From Cyclospora cayetanensis (taxonomy: Eukaryota > Apicomplexa > Conoidasida > Eucoccidiorida > Eimeriidae), in the NCBI RefSeq assembly GCF_002999335.1, contig NW_020312043.1:62001-126000 (forward strand): 64,000 nucleotides of DNA, in the 5' to 3' direction. Under the pieces are notes generated by a model. The model saw only the letters and a program-made list of their open reading frames with translations. It did no database searches and was not told where the DNA came from. The first letter of the stretch is position 1. Each line of letters opens with the position of its first letter. The translations under genes and the position numbers were made by a program. This document shows positions 45,759-55,925 of the stretch, piece by piece.

Positions 45759-48700
45759 ATGGATGTTATTCGTTTGTTGAAGTGTTGCCACAGGCACCGA
45801 AACAGGAGGAACACAGAGGTGTCTGAGGTGAGCTTTCAGGGTATTGAGAGGGGGCGGCTGGGCTGTCTAGGGTGTGTGAATGCGCATATGTGTGTGTTGT
45901 TTGAGAGTAGAACTTTTGAACCTCGGCATTTCGCATCGATTTTTTGCGAGTCCTTCATTATTTAAGGGCCAACGCTCATGCGGGTACTCTCAATTCATGG
46001 GGTTTCGTGCTGCCCAGCGCACGCAGGCAGCTGTAAGTCAGGGGCTGTCGCGTGTTGCCCATTAGTGCTGTGGTGCTTGCCAGCCTGTGCAGGGTGACGT
46101 CTCGGGGCGCTCTGAATTGCGAAAACAACAGCTGCAGCTGCCAGTGCAGCCTCCGCTGCTGCAGCATCCCACGTGCCCAGAGGCGAGGAACGTTGTTGGA
46201 GAATCAGGTGCAGCCGTAACAACAGAGGGTAATACGGCAGTTGCTGACGCGGAAGAGGCAACGAAGTCGGCGGCGCTTACAGCGGACGACGAGAAGGCCA
46301 TCAGTGCAGCAGTTGCTGCTGCAGTTGCAGCTGCTGCCGCGCAGCTGTCAGCCGAGGCGGCAGCAGCTGCAACAACAGCCAGAGCAACGACAACGACAAA
46401 ACACGAAGGGGTGTATCCAGAAGCAGAGGCAGAAGACGAAGCAGCTGCAACAGCGGAAGCAACACTCACTGATGCCTCCTCAGCGGAGAGTGCTGCCCTA
46501 GAGGTAACGGAAAACAGAGCAGCAGAGGGCTCCGCGACATCGCACCGAGCAGCAGTAAATTTCGCAAGCTCTCGTCTCCCAAAGATGGCAAAGGAAGCAA
46601 AGGCGGAGGCAGCAAAAACGGCGAAGGCGGCATTTCAAGCGGCCAGAGCAGCCACAGGAGTGACAAAGGCTTCAACAGTAGAAGAACCTCAGACCGCAGC
46701 GGAGGAGGGAGCGGCAGAGGCAGCAGCAGGGGGGGCTTCCCGAGTGTGGCATTTACAGGCAGCAAACGCAGCAGAGAAGGCAGCAGTAGCAGCAGCAGAG
46801 GAGACAGCAGCAGAGGAGACAGCAGCAGAAGCAGCAGAGGAGACAGCAGAGGAGACAGCAGTGGCAGAAGGGGCAGCTGCAAAAATAGTGGCGACAGCGG
46901 AAGCACCAGCAATGGGCGATTTGCCAGATGAGGCGACGGCAGCCAAGGCAGCGCAAGAAATCGTGATTGTACCAAAGACAGAAGACCGCTCGGGAAAGGC
47001 GCTAGGTTGCACCTTGTTTAATAGACAAAGAGGCCTCTGTGCCTTTAGATTTTGGGGGCCCCATGTTTCCATGGCGTGGGTAAGCATTCTTTCCGGAATG
47101 TGTGGAGGGGCCAGCATGCAAGCCGCAGAATCGCCGCTGTTCAAGCGCTAGAATGTGCCTTTTTCAGGGATCGGCTTCTTTCAAACGTCTCACATTTTCC
47201 GGATGCTTTTTCTGCTCTCTCCAGGTGGAAATACAAGGAGTGCAGCTTCCCATGGAATCCGAGGGCGAGGGCGACCTGTGGTCTGTCTGTCTCGCGGGGG
47301 TTCAGGAAGGCATGCGCTACCATTTTGTGCTTTCCTCAAAACGAAACGATTGCTATTATCAGGAAGGCGAACTTCTGCACAGACGTATGTCAAAGAACGC
47401 TCTACCCGTCCACAGGACGGCCCGGCTGCGGGGTGTACATACACCCGACTTGGAGGCCACTCTTGCTACATCCGCTAATAGATCTACATCTGCTACTGTA
47501 TTTGCTGCTAAAAACTGGTGCATTGGCTAAGAGATTTGGTGCATCGGCTAAGATATCTGGTGCATTGGCTAAGGGATTCGGTGCATGTGCTACTGTATTT
47601 GGTGCATCTGCTACTATATCTGCGTCTTCTGCTGCATCTGCTGCTGCATTTGCTGCTCATCTTTGCAGGCGACCCCTACGCGCGTTTTTGTGACTTCAAC
47701 AGCAATGACTGTTTCGTTGTGGCCCCCCCCCTTCTAAAGGCAGCGGCAGAAAAAGCAGCAGGACCTGCAGACATGCCTGATATTCAGCCGTGGAATCGCT
47801 GGATTATTTACGAATTGCATCCCGGCACTTTTGTATCGCCCAAGGGCGGACAAACGTGAGGAATCGCATTGCAGCTTTTTCGGGAAAAGTTGGGGGGGGG
47901 TTGGAGAGGAATTGCACGTTTCAGGGGGAAGGTGGAAGACGTTTTTTTTTAAAACAGGGAGTTTAAGAGCTTATTTAGAAACGAGAGGGCTGTTTGTTTC
48001 CTGCAGGGTGTTTGAGGCCGTTGGAGAGAAGATAGACTATATCGCATCCCTTGTAAGCTGCTGCCGGCCTGAAATTTGGCATGCATTTGTTGCTGCACAG
48101 AGCAACTGAATGCCGTATACGGCTGGAGTGTTGGGTGTTTTTGCCTTCAGGGCTTTACGGCTGTCGAGCTGATGCCAGTCCAGGAGTTTGGTGGCCTATG
48201 GGGGTATAACCCGCGGCTGCTTTTTGCCATTCACTCGCCTTACGGAACTCCCCAAGCGCTCAAGGCTCTTGTTCACCACTGCCACAAGAAGAAGATGGCG
48301 GTAAGCGAAGCTGAACCGACGATTCAAGAGGTTGCGAGCGCGTTGTTATGCCCGGTTGAAGAGGCTGAGAGGCCTTTGTGTATGGTTTATTAACCTCGCG
48401 GGGTTGAAGAACTCACGGGAAGGATGTCTGCTGCACATATATGGGCCGTATTGCTGCAGGTTATTTTCGATCTCGTTTTGAACCACGGCTCTGCCAAACT
48501 CAACTCCCTCTGGAACTGGGACGGGTGCTTTGCAAGAAAATGTTGCTGCTGCTGCCGGCGACGCTGCTAGAGCTGCTGCTGCTGCTGTTGGTGCTTGCCA
48601 GCGGTGCAAGCTTGTGTTTTGAGCTGGACAAATCGCTTGCAGGCACGACGCAAGCCACGAAGCAACGGGCCGCAGATGTAAATATATCTATATATATCAT

Positions 48701-51700
48701 GTACATGCATGCATTGTTCCTTCGTGTGTCTGCTGCTGGCAGCCGCTCCTCTCCTTGTTTCCTCTCTCTTTCTGTCCGCTCGCAGCTATGGCCAACACAA
48801 CAACGGAGGAATTTATTTCGAAGGCGGAGGGGAGTCCGGATGGGGTCGAAAATTTGCATTTCACAAGCGGGAAATCCGTCAGATGATCAAGGAGGCTGCC
48901 GCTGCCTTTATTGAGGAATACGAGTATGGCGCTGGGCCATACACTGTGGTGGCCTACGTCGATGCTGCAATTGCATGCCGCTGTAGACTATACGTATCTA
49001 TATAAATATCTGCCTTTAAATGCGCTATTCTTTATGAGGGAAATGCGAAGGCCAGGTGCCTCGCGAAAGCTTTGTTTCTCTTTCTCATGATCTCTCTCTC
49101 TGTTTCTCTGCGTCTGTGTCTCTCAATCACTCCCTCTTCTTCTCTCCCTCTATGATGTCTCTCTAGCTTGCTGGCTCGCTGCTTCTAGGCTCCTGCTGAA
49201 AATCTTGCTCTTCCGACATGGCGTAAACACGGCGGCAGCACTGGCAGCAGCAGGTGAATCCAGCAAGGTGGTCTGCGCGTAAATTTCATTGTGCTGCCTT
49301 GCTGCAGTGCAGACGCTTTGCGCTTGGACTCGGTGCATAATTTGCCGTGGAACTTACTTCAAGTACTGTTTTTTGCCTCCCTCCATGTCTGAAATACCGC
49401 CTTCCCAAGAGCATTAGAGGCCCCTTGCTGCTGGGCTGTTTCGCTTGCGGTGCCTGTTCAAGTCCTTCGCAGAGCGCAGGCTGCCCGTTTCAGTTTCAGA
49501 CGGCGAGGGGTCAAAATAAAAACGCTAGACGAGGAAGACACTTGTGCTTTTTCTTTCTGGCGGGTGTCTCTTCTCTTCAGGAGCTTACAGGCTATCTGAA
49601 GAGCCGGTTCCCGTCAAAGATGCTCATTGCCGAAATCACACCTGAAAATCCGAGGGTCTGCCGCGAAGCGCAGTGTGACGCTTGCTGGGTACACTCGGCG
49701 TTTTATGATGCCATGAAGGCAAGTTGCATGCAGCATTGTGGACGCAGCAGGCAGCGCCTCAGAAGAAGCTTTTAAAGCTAAGAGAGCTTCCGCTCAAGCC
49801 TGCTGTCCGTGCGGCTGCTCCGCGCAGATCATGCGGAATGAAGAAGTGCCCCACCATCTTTCCATGATCAAGAATATCGTCAACATCCACCAGTGCGTTT
49901 CTGTGCATCTAAAAGAGGGCCGCTTGGGGCCCCGTTGATGCAGCGGCCCCTCATGAAAAAACAGTGCAGGAGTGTGTGAGGTGTCTCCAGCGTGCATCAG
50001 CCGGAATGCGAGCTTGGTGCATGCGGATTTGCTGTGTTCGCCGCCACCAATCAGGGGGTTTTCCAAGTCATCGCAGTGCGTAAACTCGATTTTGGGGAGC
50101 CACGATCAGGCAGGAAATCGCAAGGGAGTACGTGAAGCCGTACTGTGTATATGGACTGCCTTGCCCTTTTGAACCCTCTTCATGCAACATTCCCGGAAGG
50201 CTGTTGTATCTTCATGAATAAACCTCCTGAAAATGCAGCCATTTTTCAGCACTCCACGTATTTCCTGCCCCTGAGTCGTTTTTCCTCCTTTTCAGTGGTG
50301 AAGCCGCAAAGAAGCGGAAACTTTCCGTGTGTGTCTTCCGTGCATACGCGGCTGTTTCACCCTTCCTGCACGTGAACCTCAAACGTCCATCTGCTCCCGC
50401 TTCTCAGGGGCACACTGATGGAAAACAGGGGAAGTTCTTCGTCTCCCTCATTGGGAATAGACACAACTGGCATAGCCGCGCTCAGTGCCGCATGTGGTAA
50501 GCTCGAGGCAGCCAGCTTTAAGCTTGCGAGAATCAAGGAATGCGCAATGCATATCGAACATGGAATAGTCGGCAGCACATCTCCAAGCCTTCCTCCCCGA
50601 CGCACGAGTTGTGTCAGTCAGCTAGCTGGCCCTCTGTCAAGCCACGATAGCACACACTAGGCCTCGCGGAAGGCTATGTGGGAAGCCGCGTATTGACTGC
50701 AGCCTAGACACTGCAGAACGCGAGCACAAAAGCTTGCGCTTGCATTTCTTTTTCCTCAATATGTGGCTTGGAGCCGCCTTTTTCCTGATCTCACGTGCTA
50801 CACAATGCAAAATGCAGTCTTTCAACTTGGCATGCATCTTTGTTTCTGTTCATCGACACCCTGCCGTGCCCCACGTCGCCCTTCCGGCCTCTGCTTTGTT
50901 GGAGCGGCTCTTATAATATGCAATGCCTTTTCGGGGTGCAGTAGTTCATCAAGAAAATGCCGCCACACGCAGTTTTGAAGTATCGTCTGTCTGCCCTTCC
51001 ATACATGTATGTATATATGTATCTGTGTATGTGTATGTACGTATATATGTATATGTATGTGTGTATATATGTATGTGTATGTATGTGTATCTATATGTAT
51101 GTCTATGTACATGTATGTATGTGTACGTGTATACCTATATGTATCTGTATGTGTATGTACATGTATGTGTATGTATGTAAAATATGGATGTGTATCTGTG
51201 CATGTATGTACATGTATGTATATGTACATATATGTACATATGTGTGTATGTATGTAAAATATGTATGTGTGCGCATCCTTTGGTGGCACTGCGAGTGTAT
51301 AGCTCTAGGCGTTGGCAGTGTCTGTGTGCGTGAAGGTATTCTCTGCAAGCCGTGAGCCGCGGCCTTCCGATGCTCTTTATGGGCTCAGAGACGCATCAAG
51401 ACGGCTACTGGAATGTCGAGCCTGGCCGTTGTATGGACTGGAGTCTGATGGAAGACGCTTATGCGCAGCAAATGATGAAGCTGGTTTGTTTCGGGTTGTT
51501 TCGCACTCGCCAAACTATGCCTGTGCCCTGCTAGGCTTGTTTTGCTCTGAGGGAGGTGTAGTGCTGCTGCTAAATGGGAATTTCGTGCTGCTGCTGAATG
51601 GAAATTTCGTGCTGCTACTTAATGGGAATTTCATGCTGCTGCTAAATGAAAGCTTCATGCTGCTACTTGATGGAAATTTCGTGCTGCTACTTAATGGAAA

Positions 51701-52605
51701 CTTAATGTTGCTACCTAATGGAAACTTCATGCTGCTGCTGGATGGGAACTTCGTGCTGCTGCTGAATGGGAATTTCGTGCTGCTACTTAATGGAGATTTC
51801 GTGCTGCAGGGGGCTGCTTCTTGTGTCGCCTTTTGCATGCTTCTTTTCTCTTGGCCGCTTTGTTGATTGAATGCTGGTGGCACGGCCTGTACTCTGGCTG
51901 GTTCGCGTGCTCTGTCTTGTCTTTCAAGTGAAAGTCTCTTGCTATGCACGTTTTTCACTCCAACGCCGTGTTTGCGTGAGGGGAGTTAGGTGCTCAACTG
52001 AGGGTTTCGCCGCGCGTCTTTACTCCGCAGCCTCTTCGCGCCATCGCTCTGACCTCCTCCACTGCTTGCCAGCCTTCGCTTGATCGTAATTCTGTATCTC
52101 CCTCTGCACAAGCCTCTTTTCGCCTCAGGTGGCAGCAGCCAATCGTCTGCGCTTGAGCCTTCCCGAGTTGACGGACGAGCACTGCACGCCACAGTTCTTC
52201 CACGAGAACTCTACGAATCGCGTCCTGGGTATGCCTTTTGAAGCCTTGGTTTCCGAAAGAGAGAGAAATAGAAAGGGAAAAGGAGAAAGCGAGAAAGAAA
52301 AGGAAAGAGAGAGAAGCAAAGCAGCCCCTCAAAAAAACTGACTGCGCTGTCTTCGACCGAAAAGCTTTGTCTGCACAGCGTGCATAACTGCAGGAGACAG
52401 TCTCTGACCAAGGGCGTCCGTCTCCTGCGCGAAAAAATCCCACGCTGCCCTCTCCCGGGGCATGCTTTCTGTGTTTCTAAATAGCGCTGTATCCCTGCAA
52501 GATAGCCACCATCTCCGACAACTCAAGGGCCGGCATACACAGATCTACATATAATTATTCATATATGTGTGTATGTATGTATGTATATGCAGATATGTAT
52601 GCATC

Positions 52606-52653
<48 letters not shown>

Positions 52654-52678
52654 TATTTATATATATTTGTGTGTATAC

Positions 52679-52748
<70 letters not shown>

Positions 52749-53361
52749 ATATGCGGGGGTCTGGCTCAAGAGGGAGGGTGGCCTTGCCGGTGATTGCTGC
52801 ATTTTCTTGTTGGGGCATGTGTATGCTGCGCGTTTGTGCCAGCTTGGGGAGTTCGGTGTGTCTCTCTTTTTCAGTCTACCTGTCCTCGTCAGCCAATGTG
52901 CATCATGCAATTCTGTGCTGTGCGCTTCTGAGGCCGCAGAAGTCGTGTGTTTTGTGTGTGTGCAGTGGGCTTCGTGTGCGTGCCGTTGTATGCTTTTCTT
53001 TGAATCTTTCCAGTGGTGATGGCGAACAATAATACTGCTACTGCCGCGGCCATGTGCTCCTCCTGCCGCGCCTAACCGCTCGTTGACATGCTCCCTTGTG
53101 CTGCGTGTGTCAGGCTTCACTCGCGGAAATCTGCTGATTCTCCTGAACTGCGGAGAGGGGCAGTGGGAAGGGGGGTGCACGTATGTCGTGCAGTGCCCGT
53201 TCTCTAGCGGGACAAAGCTGCGGCTCATCCTGAATTCTCAGGCTGCCGATTTCGGTGGGTGGCACGACAGCGCCGGTCCCCCCGAAGCGCAAGTGCAAGA
53301 GGGAGGAACTCTCTCTGTGCGCCTTCCCAAGTGGTCGGTGATCGTGTATCAGCGGCACTAA
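45759..53361 (+). CDS. GH13 alpha-1,4-glucan branching enzyme, about 16 exons
   Basis: It introduces alpha-1,6 branches into amylopectin, the coccidian storage glucan. Exons with consistent phase: 45759-45827, 46084-47079, 47225-47384, 47669-47855, 48007-48052, 48151-48300, 48460-48524, 48786-48923, 49308-49362, 49581-49718, 49828-49896, 50068-50127, 50408-50496, 51357-51483, 52129-52228, 53114-53361; about 898 residues. Residues 24-320 are an Ala/Glu/Thr-rich extension. A CBM48-like module follows ([20 protein letters not shown]), then the GH13 barrel: [12 protein letters not shown] and [18 protein letters not shown]. The four conserved regions are [17 protein letters not shown] (nucleophile Asp near 611), [10 protein letters not shown] (acid/base Glu near 640) and [10 protein letters not shown]. 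Then come [17 protein letters not shown] (read [13 protein letters not shown]), LPMLFMGSE and a C-terminal beta domain ending VIVYQRH. All catalytic residues are present. The exon 11-12 and 13-14 junctions are the least certain; intron 10 begins GC. Confidence 0.9.
47516..47665 (+). repeat. degenerate repeat of about 21 bp in intron 3 of the branching-enzyme gene
   Basis: Units such as GGTGCATCGGCTAAGATATCT alternate with CTGCTACTGTATTTGGTGCAT-like units and grade into a CTGCTGCATTTGCTGCT tract next to the acceptor. The array supplies much of the pyrimidine-rich acceptor region. Confidence 0.7.
51001..51270. repeat. TATG/TGTA microsatellite in intron 13 of the branching-enzyme gene
   Basis: About 270 bases of ATGTATATGTATGTG-type tetranucleotide repeats between exons 13 and 14. 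Confidence 0.92.
51561..51800 (+). repeat. 24-bp minisatellite, ten units, in intron 14 of the branching-enzyme gene
   Basis: Ten exact-length 24-base units of the form GTGCTGCTGCTGAATGGGAA followed by TTTC occupy exactly 240 bases, with substitutions but no indels. Both strands remain open through the array: the plus strand would read LLLNGNFV repeats and the minus strand Lys-Phe-Pro-Ser-Ser-Ser repeats. It lies between exon 14 (ending AAGCTG before GTTTGT) and exon 15. Confidence 0.93.
52558..52747. repeat. TA microsatellite in intron 15 of the branching-enzyme gene
   Basis: Two long pure (TA)n tracts (about 52608-52646 and 52682-52746) with short interruptions between them. Confidence 0.95.
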
Positions 53362-54437
53362 GGCTCCGGAAGACACCCCCCCTGGCCCCCCCGCCTTCTG
53401 CCCACAATAACCTCGAGATCGATCAAAATCCACTCCAGGACTCTCGTGGCACTGCTCTCTCTGAATGTGTGAAACGACCGTGGCACTAACCGCCTGCAGC
53501 GGCAACTGGGAACCCCCGCACACACTAAGGGGACGCCAAGCTGCAGGCTGACCTTCTTCGCAGGCACATGCCCTCTCCCCCTTCGGATTATGCAGCCATG
53601 GAGCTGCTTCTCAATTAGTCGTGTGCAACTCGAAACGCAAAATTATTCTCTCGGAGCTGCAATACCTCTAGTTTTGGTGCAAAGCGCTCAGACTGCACAG
53701 CAGCTGCAACGCGTTACATCGCATCTTTCTGATTCTTTGTTCTTCACAGCAGTCGGCGTCCTTCCTCTGTCTGTCAGAGGTTGATGTGTAAATATATATA
53801 GCTAAATATATCTATATATACAAATGCATGCCTATGCATAGTTTTCTCTGACTTTAATCGACGCTGCACGTCCGCTGCGATGGCGTCACAAAGTGTAGCC
53901 GGGGGCTATCACGCATCCTGTGATGCCTGCCGGAATATATTTTATTCGAAACCCACTTCGTGAACGTCTTATGGATGCATCCACCGCCTGGGCCGTGTGG
54001 CCGTTATATATATATATATGTATATATATGCTGCGTGCGGCAACGCACACAAATTTGTGTGCGTTGCTGCACTTGGCACTAAACGGCAGCAGTGCCAGAA
54101 ACTTTCTTGCATGCATCCGTATATGCGTCCATTCGCAATAACAATGCGGCTTTTGACGCATCCGAAAAGGTGCAAAAACGCTGAAACGGAATGGGAAAGG
54201 GACGTGTGTGCGGCTCCTGCTGTAGCTGCACCCACAGCCACTGGCATCTAGGGGCCGCCGAAGCCCCTCCCTGCTCTGCGTTTTTGTGCAATACCTATTG
54301 CATCCTGCAGGGTGTTGAAAGGCTGCCTTTTGTGCGCGGATAGGATGCCTCCTGTGCTGGCTGTGGCGGCCAAAAGCACCCAGAAAAAGCTGTCGCCGCT
54401 GCAGCCACCTCGGCGGACAGCAGGGAGGAGGTTATTC
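53362..54437. other. intergenic region between convergent genes
   Basis: Contains the 3' ends of the plus-strand branching-enzyme gene and the minus-strand membrane-protein gene. Short TA microsatellites lie at about 53790-53825 and 54003-54030. Two imperfect inverted GCACACAAATTTGTGTGC-type bases around 54044-54064 form a small palindrome. No gene is seen. Confidence 0.5.
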
Positions 54438-55925
54438 TCAGAAGGGCAGCTTGGGCATGCGCATGCCAAAGAGCTTGCCCACCTTCTTCGCCATTCGCCA
54501 CAGTAACAGGAAGGCAGCGGTGTGTAGCAGAAGCAGCGGCACATCCAAACAAAAGCAACAAATCAGCAGCGGCTTATAAAGGGGCGAGGTAAATTCCTCA
54601 GGGCCTGCCGGCAGTGCGGCTATGCCTGCTTGTGTTGTGGATGCATGTGGGGAGATGGGGGTGTTCTTCCACTCCAGGAACATGGTTGCTGTCCTAAGCG
54701 CCTCTTGTCCCTCTACATGCCTCTCACGGTTTCCTCCTTCAGGCTGCAACAGGTGCCGGTGTGTAGCAATCTTCTGCCCCCGCTGCCACAGTTGTCCATG
54801 CTGTTGTACGCGAGCAAGCATTGGTGACCTCAGCTCGGGACTACTTGAATCCTTGAGCCCTAATTGAGGTCCCAATGGTAATAGTGGTGATGCGGGTGCT
54901 TCTGCTGCTGCTGTTGCTGGTGGTGGTGGTGGTGGTAATGGTGGTAGTAGAGCTTTTGATGCTGCTGGAGCTTGTGCTGGTGGTGGATGTCGAGCGTCTG
55001 CCGCATCTGCTGCCACTGGTAGGACTTCTGGCGGTGCTGTTTGTGCTGTAACTGATGCGATTTCGGGAGATGCTGGTGAGAGTGGCGATGGTAGCACTTC
55101 TCTTGTTCCTGCTGGACTTGTTGCGCTGCCCGCTGCGGCGATGGTGCTCACAGCAGCGGACAGCTTTGTGCTGGAAGGCGTCTCGGGTGGTTTCGAGCTT
55201 TTCTGGCGGTGCTGTAGCGGCCTCTGTTGCTCTTGGAGGTGCCGCTGGTGGTGCCCGTAGTAGGGCCAGACTGGGGGGTTTTCCCTGGCGTTAGTCACGA
55301 TAGCTCCAAGGAAAGCTCCTAAAAACAATTTGAGAAGGGAGAAGCATGCGGCGGCTGCGGCAACTGCGTGCAGAAGGAGCCCTCTGTCGAAGGCCTTGTG
55401 CAGCTTGAAGTGCTTCAGCGAAGGTCCAATGATGTGATGTTTCAAAAGGCACATGTAGCTGCCTGCAACGGCAGTCTGGGTGAAGAGGAAGGATAAGAGG
55501 GACACCCAGTACACCGACTCTACCCAGATGTTGCGGTGTACAGGCAGCTCTGCAACTATGGCCTGCACGTTGCTTCCCCCTGTCGGATGCGCAGCGGCCG
55601 TTAGGTACCGGAAGGCCCCCAAGAAGCCTAAGACGAGCTTTACCAGCGAGAGCACCACTAACAAGGGCCATACAACCATCAGCAGCAGCTGAGCTTCCTG
55701 CTTGTAACTCGAATCCATCAAGTAAACAAAACAAATGGAGGGGCTCTTCTCCACCTCCCACGGGAACAGATTCTCGTCCTCAGAGTCATCCAGAACCTCC
55801 GCGGAAGGAATTTCCAATGGAGGGATGGTCGGCTTGACGAAGGCCAAAGGATGGGCCTCCTTGTTACTGTCCATAGCTACGGGAGGGCAGTCTCTAGGAG
55901 CATGCGGCGAGGTGACCTGAGACAT
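54438..55925 (-). CDS. hypothetical four-pass membrane protein
   Basis: I do not recognise the family. A single frame of 495 residues runs from the ATG at 55925. Residues 1-70 are hydrophilic and acidic (VLDDSEDENLFPWEVEKSPS). Three hydrophobic segments follow at about 80-105 (LLLMVVWPLLVVLSLVKLVL), 136-158 (ESVYWVSLLSFLFTQTAVAG) and 182-210 (LLLHAVAAAAACFSLLKLFL). A long Pro/Ala/Ser-rich loop with a nine-Pro-rich stretch follows, then a final hydrophobic segment (LLICCFCLDVPLLLLHTAAF) near 462-485 and a basic tail. The transmembrane part is non-repetitive, which supports a real gene. Part of the low-complexity loop could be an unrecognised intron that happens to stay open. Confidence 0.68.
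   Translation of the reverse strand: MSQVTSPHAPRDCPPVAMDSNKEAHPLAFVKPTIPPLEIPSAEVLDDSEDENLFPWEVEKSPSICFVYLMDSSYKQEAQLLLMVVWPLLVVLSLVKLVLGFLGAFRYLTAAAHPTGGSNVQAIVAELPVHRNIWVESVYWVSLLSFLFTQTAVAGSYMCLLKHHIIGPSLKHFKLHKAFDRGLLLHAVAAAAACFSLLKLFLGAFLGAIVTNARENPPVWPYYGHHQRHLQEQQRPLQHRQKSSKPPETPSSTKLSAAVSTIAAAGSATSPAGTREVLPSPLSPASPEIASVTAQTAPPEVLPVAADAADARHPPPAQAPAASKALLPPLPPPPPPATAAAEAPASPLLPLGPQLGLKDSSSPELRSPMLARVQQHGQLWQRGQKIATHRHLLQPEGGNRERHVEGQEALRTATMFLEWKNTPISPHASTTQAGIAALPAGPEEFTSPLYKPLLICCFCLDVPLLLLHTAAFLLLWRMAKKVGKLFGMRMPKLPF

Noticed and set aside
46062..46975. Minus-strand frames of 135-169 codons over exon 2 of the branching-enzyme gene
   Set aside because: Ser/Ala- and Leu-rich antisense readings of GCA-rich coding DNA.
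50822..51355. Tyr/Val/Cys- and Thr/His-rich frames on both strands
   Set aside because: Translations of the TATG microsatellite in intron 13, not genes.
52545..53228. Minus-strand 227-codon frame and plus-strand frames rich in Tyr-Ile
   Set aside because: Created by the TA microsatellite inside intron 15 of the branching-enzyme gene.
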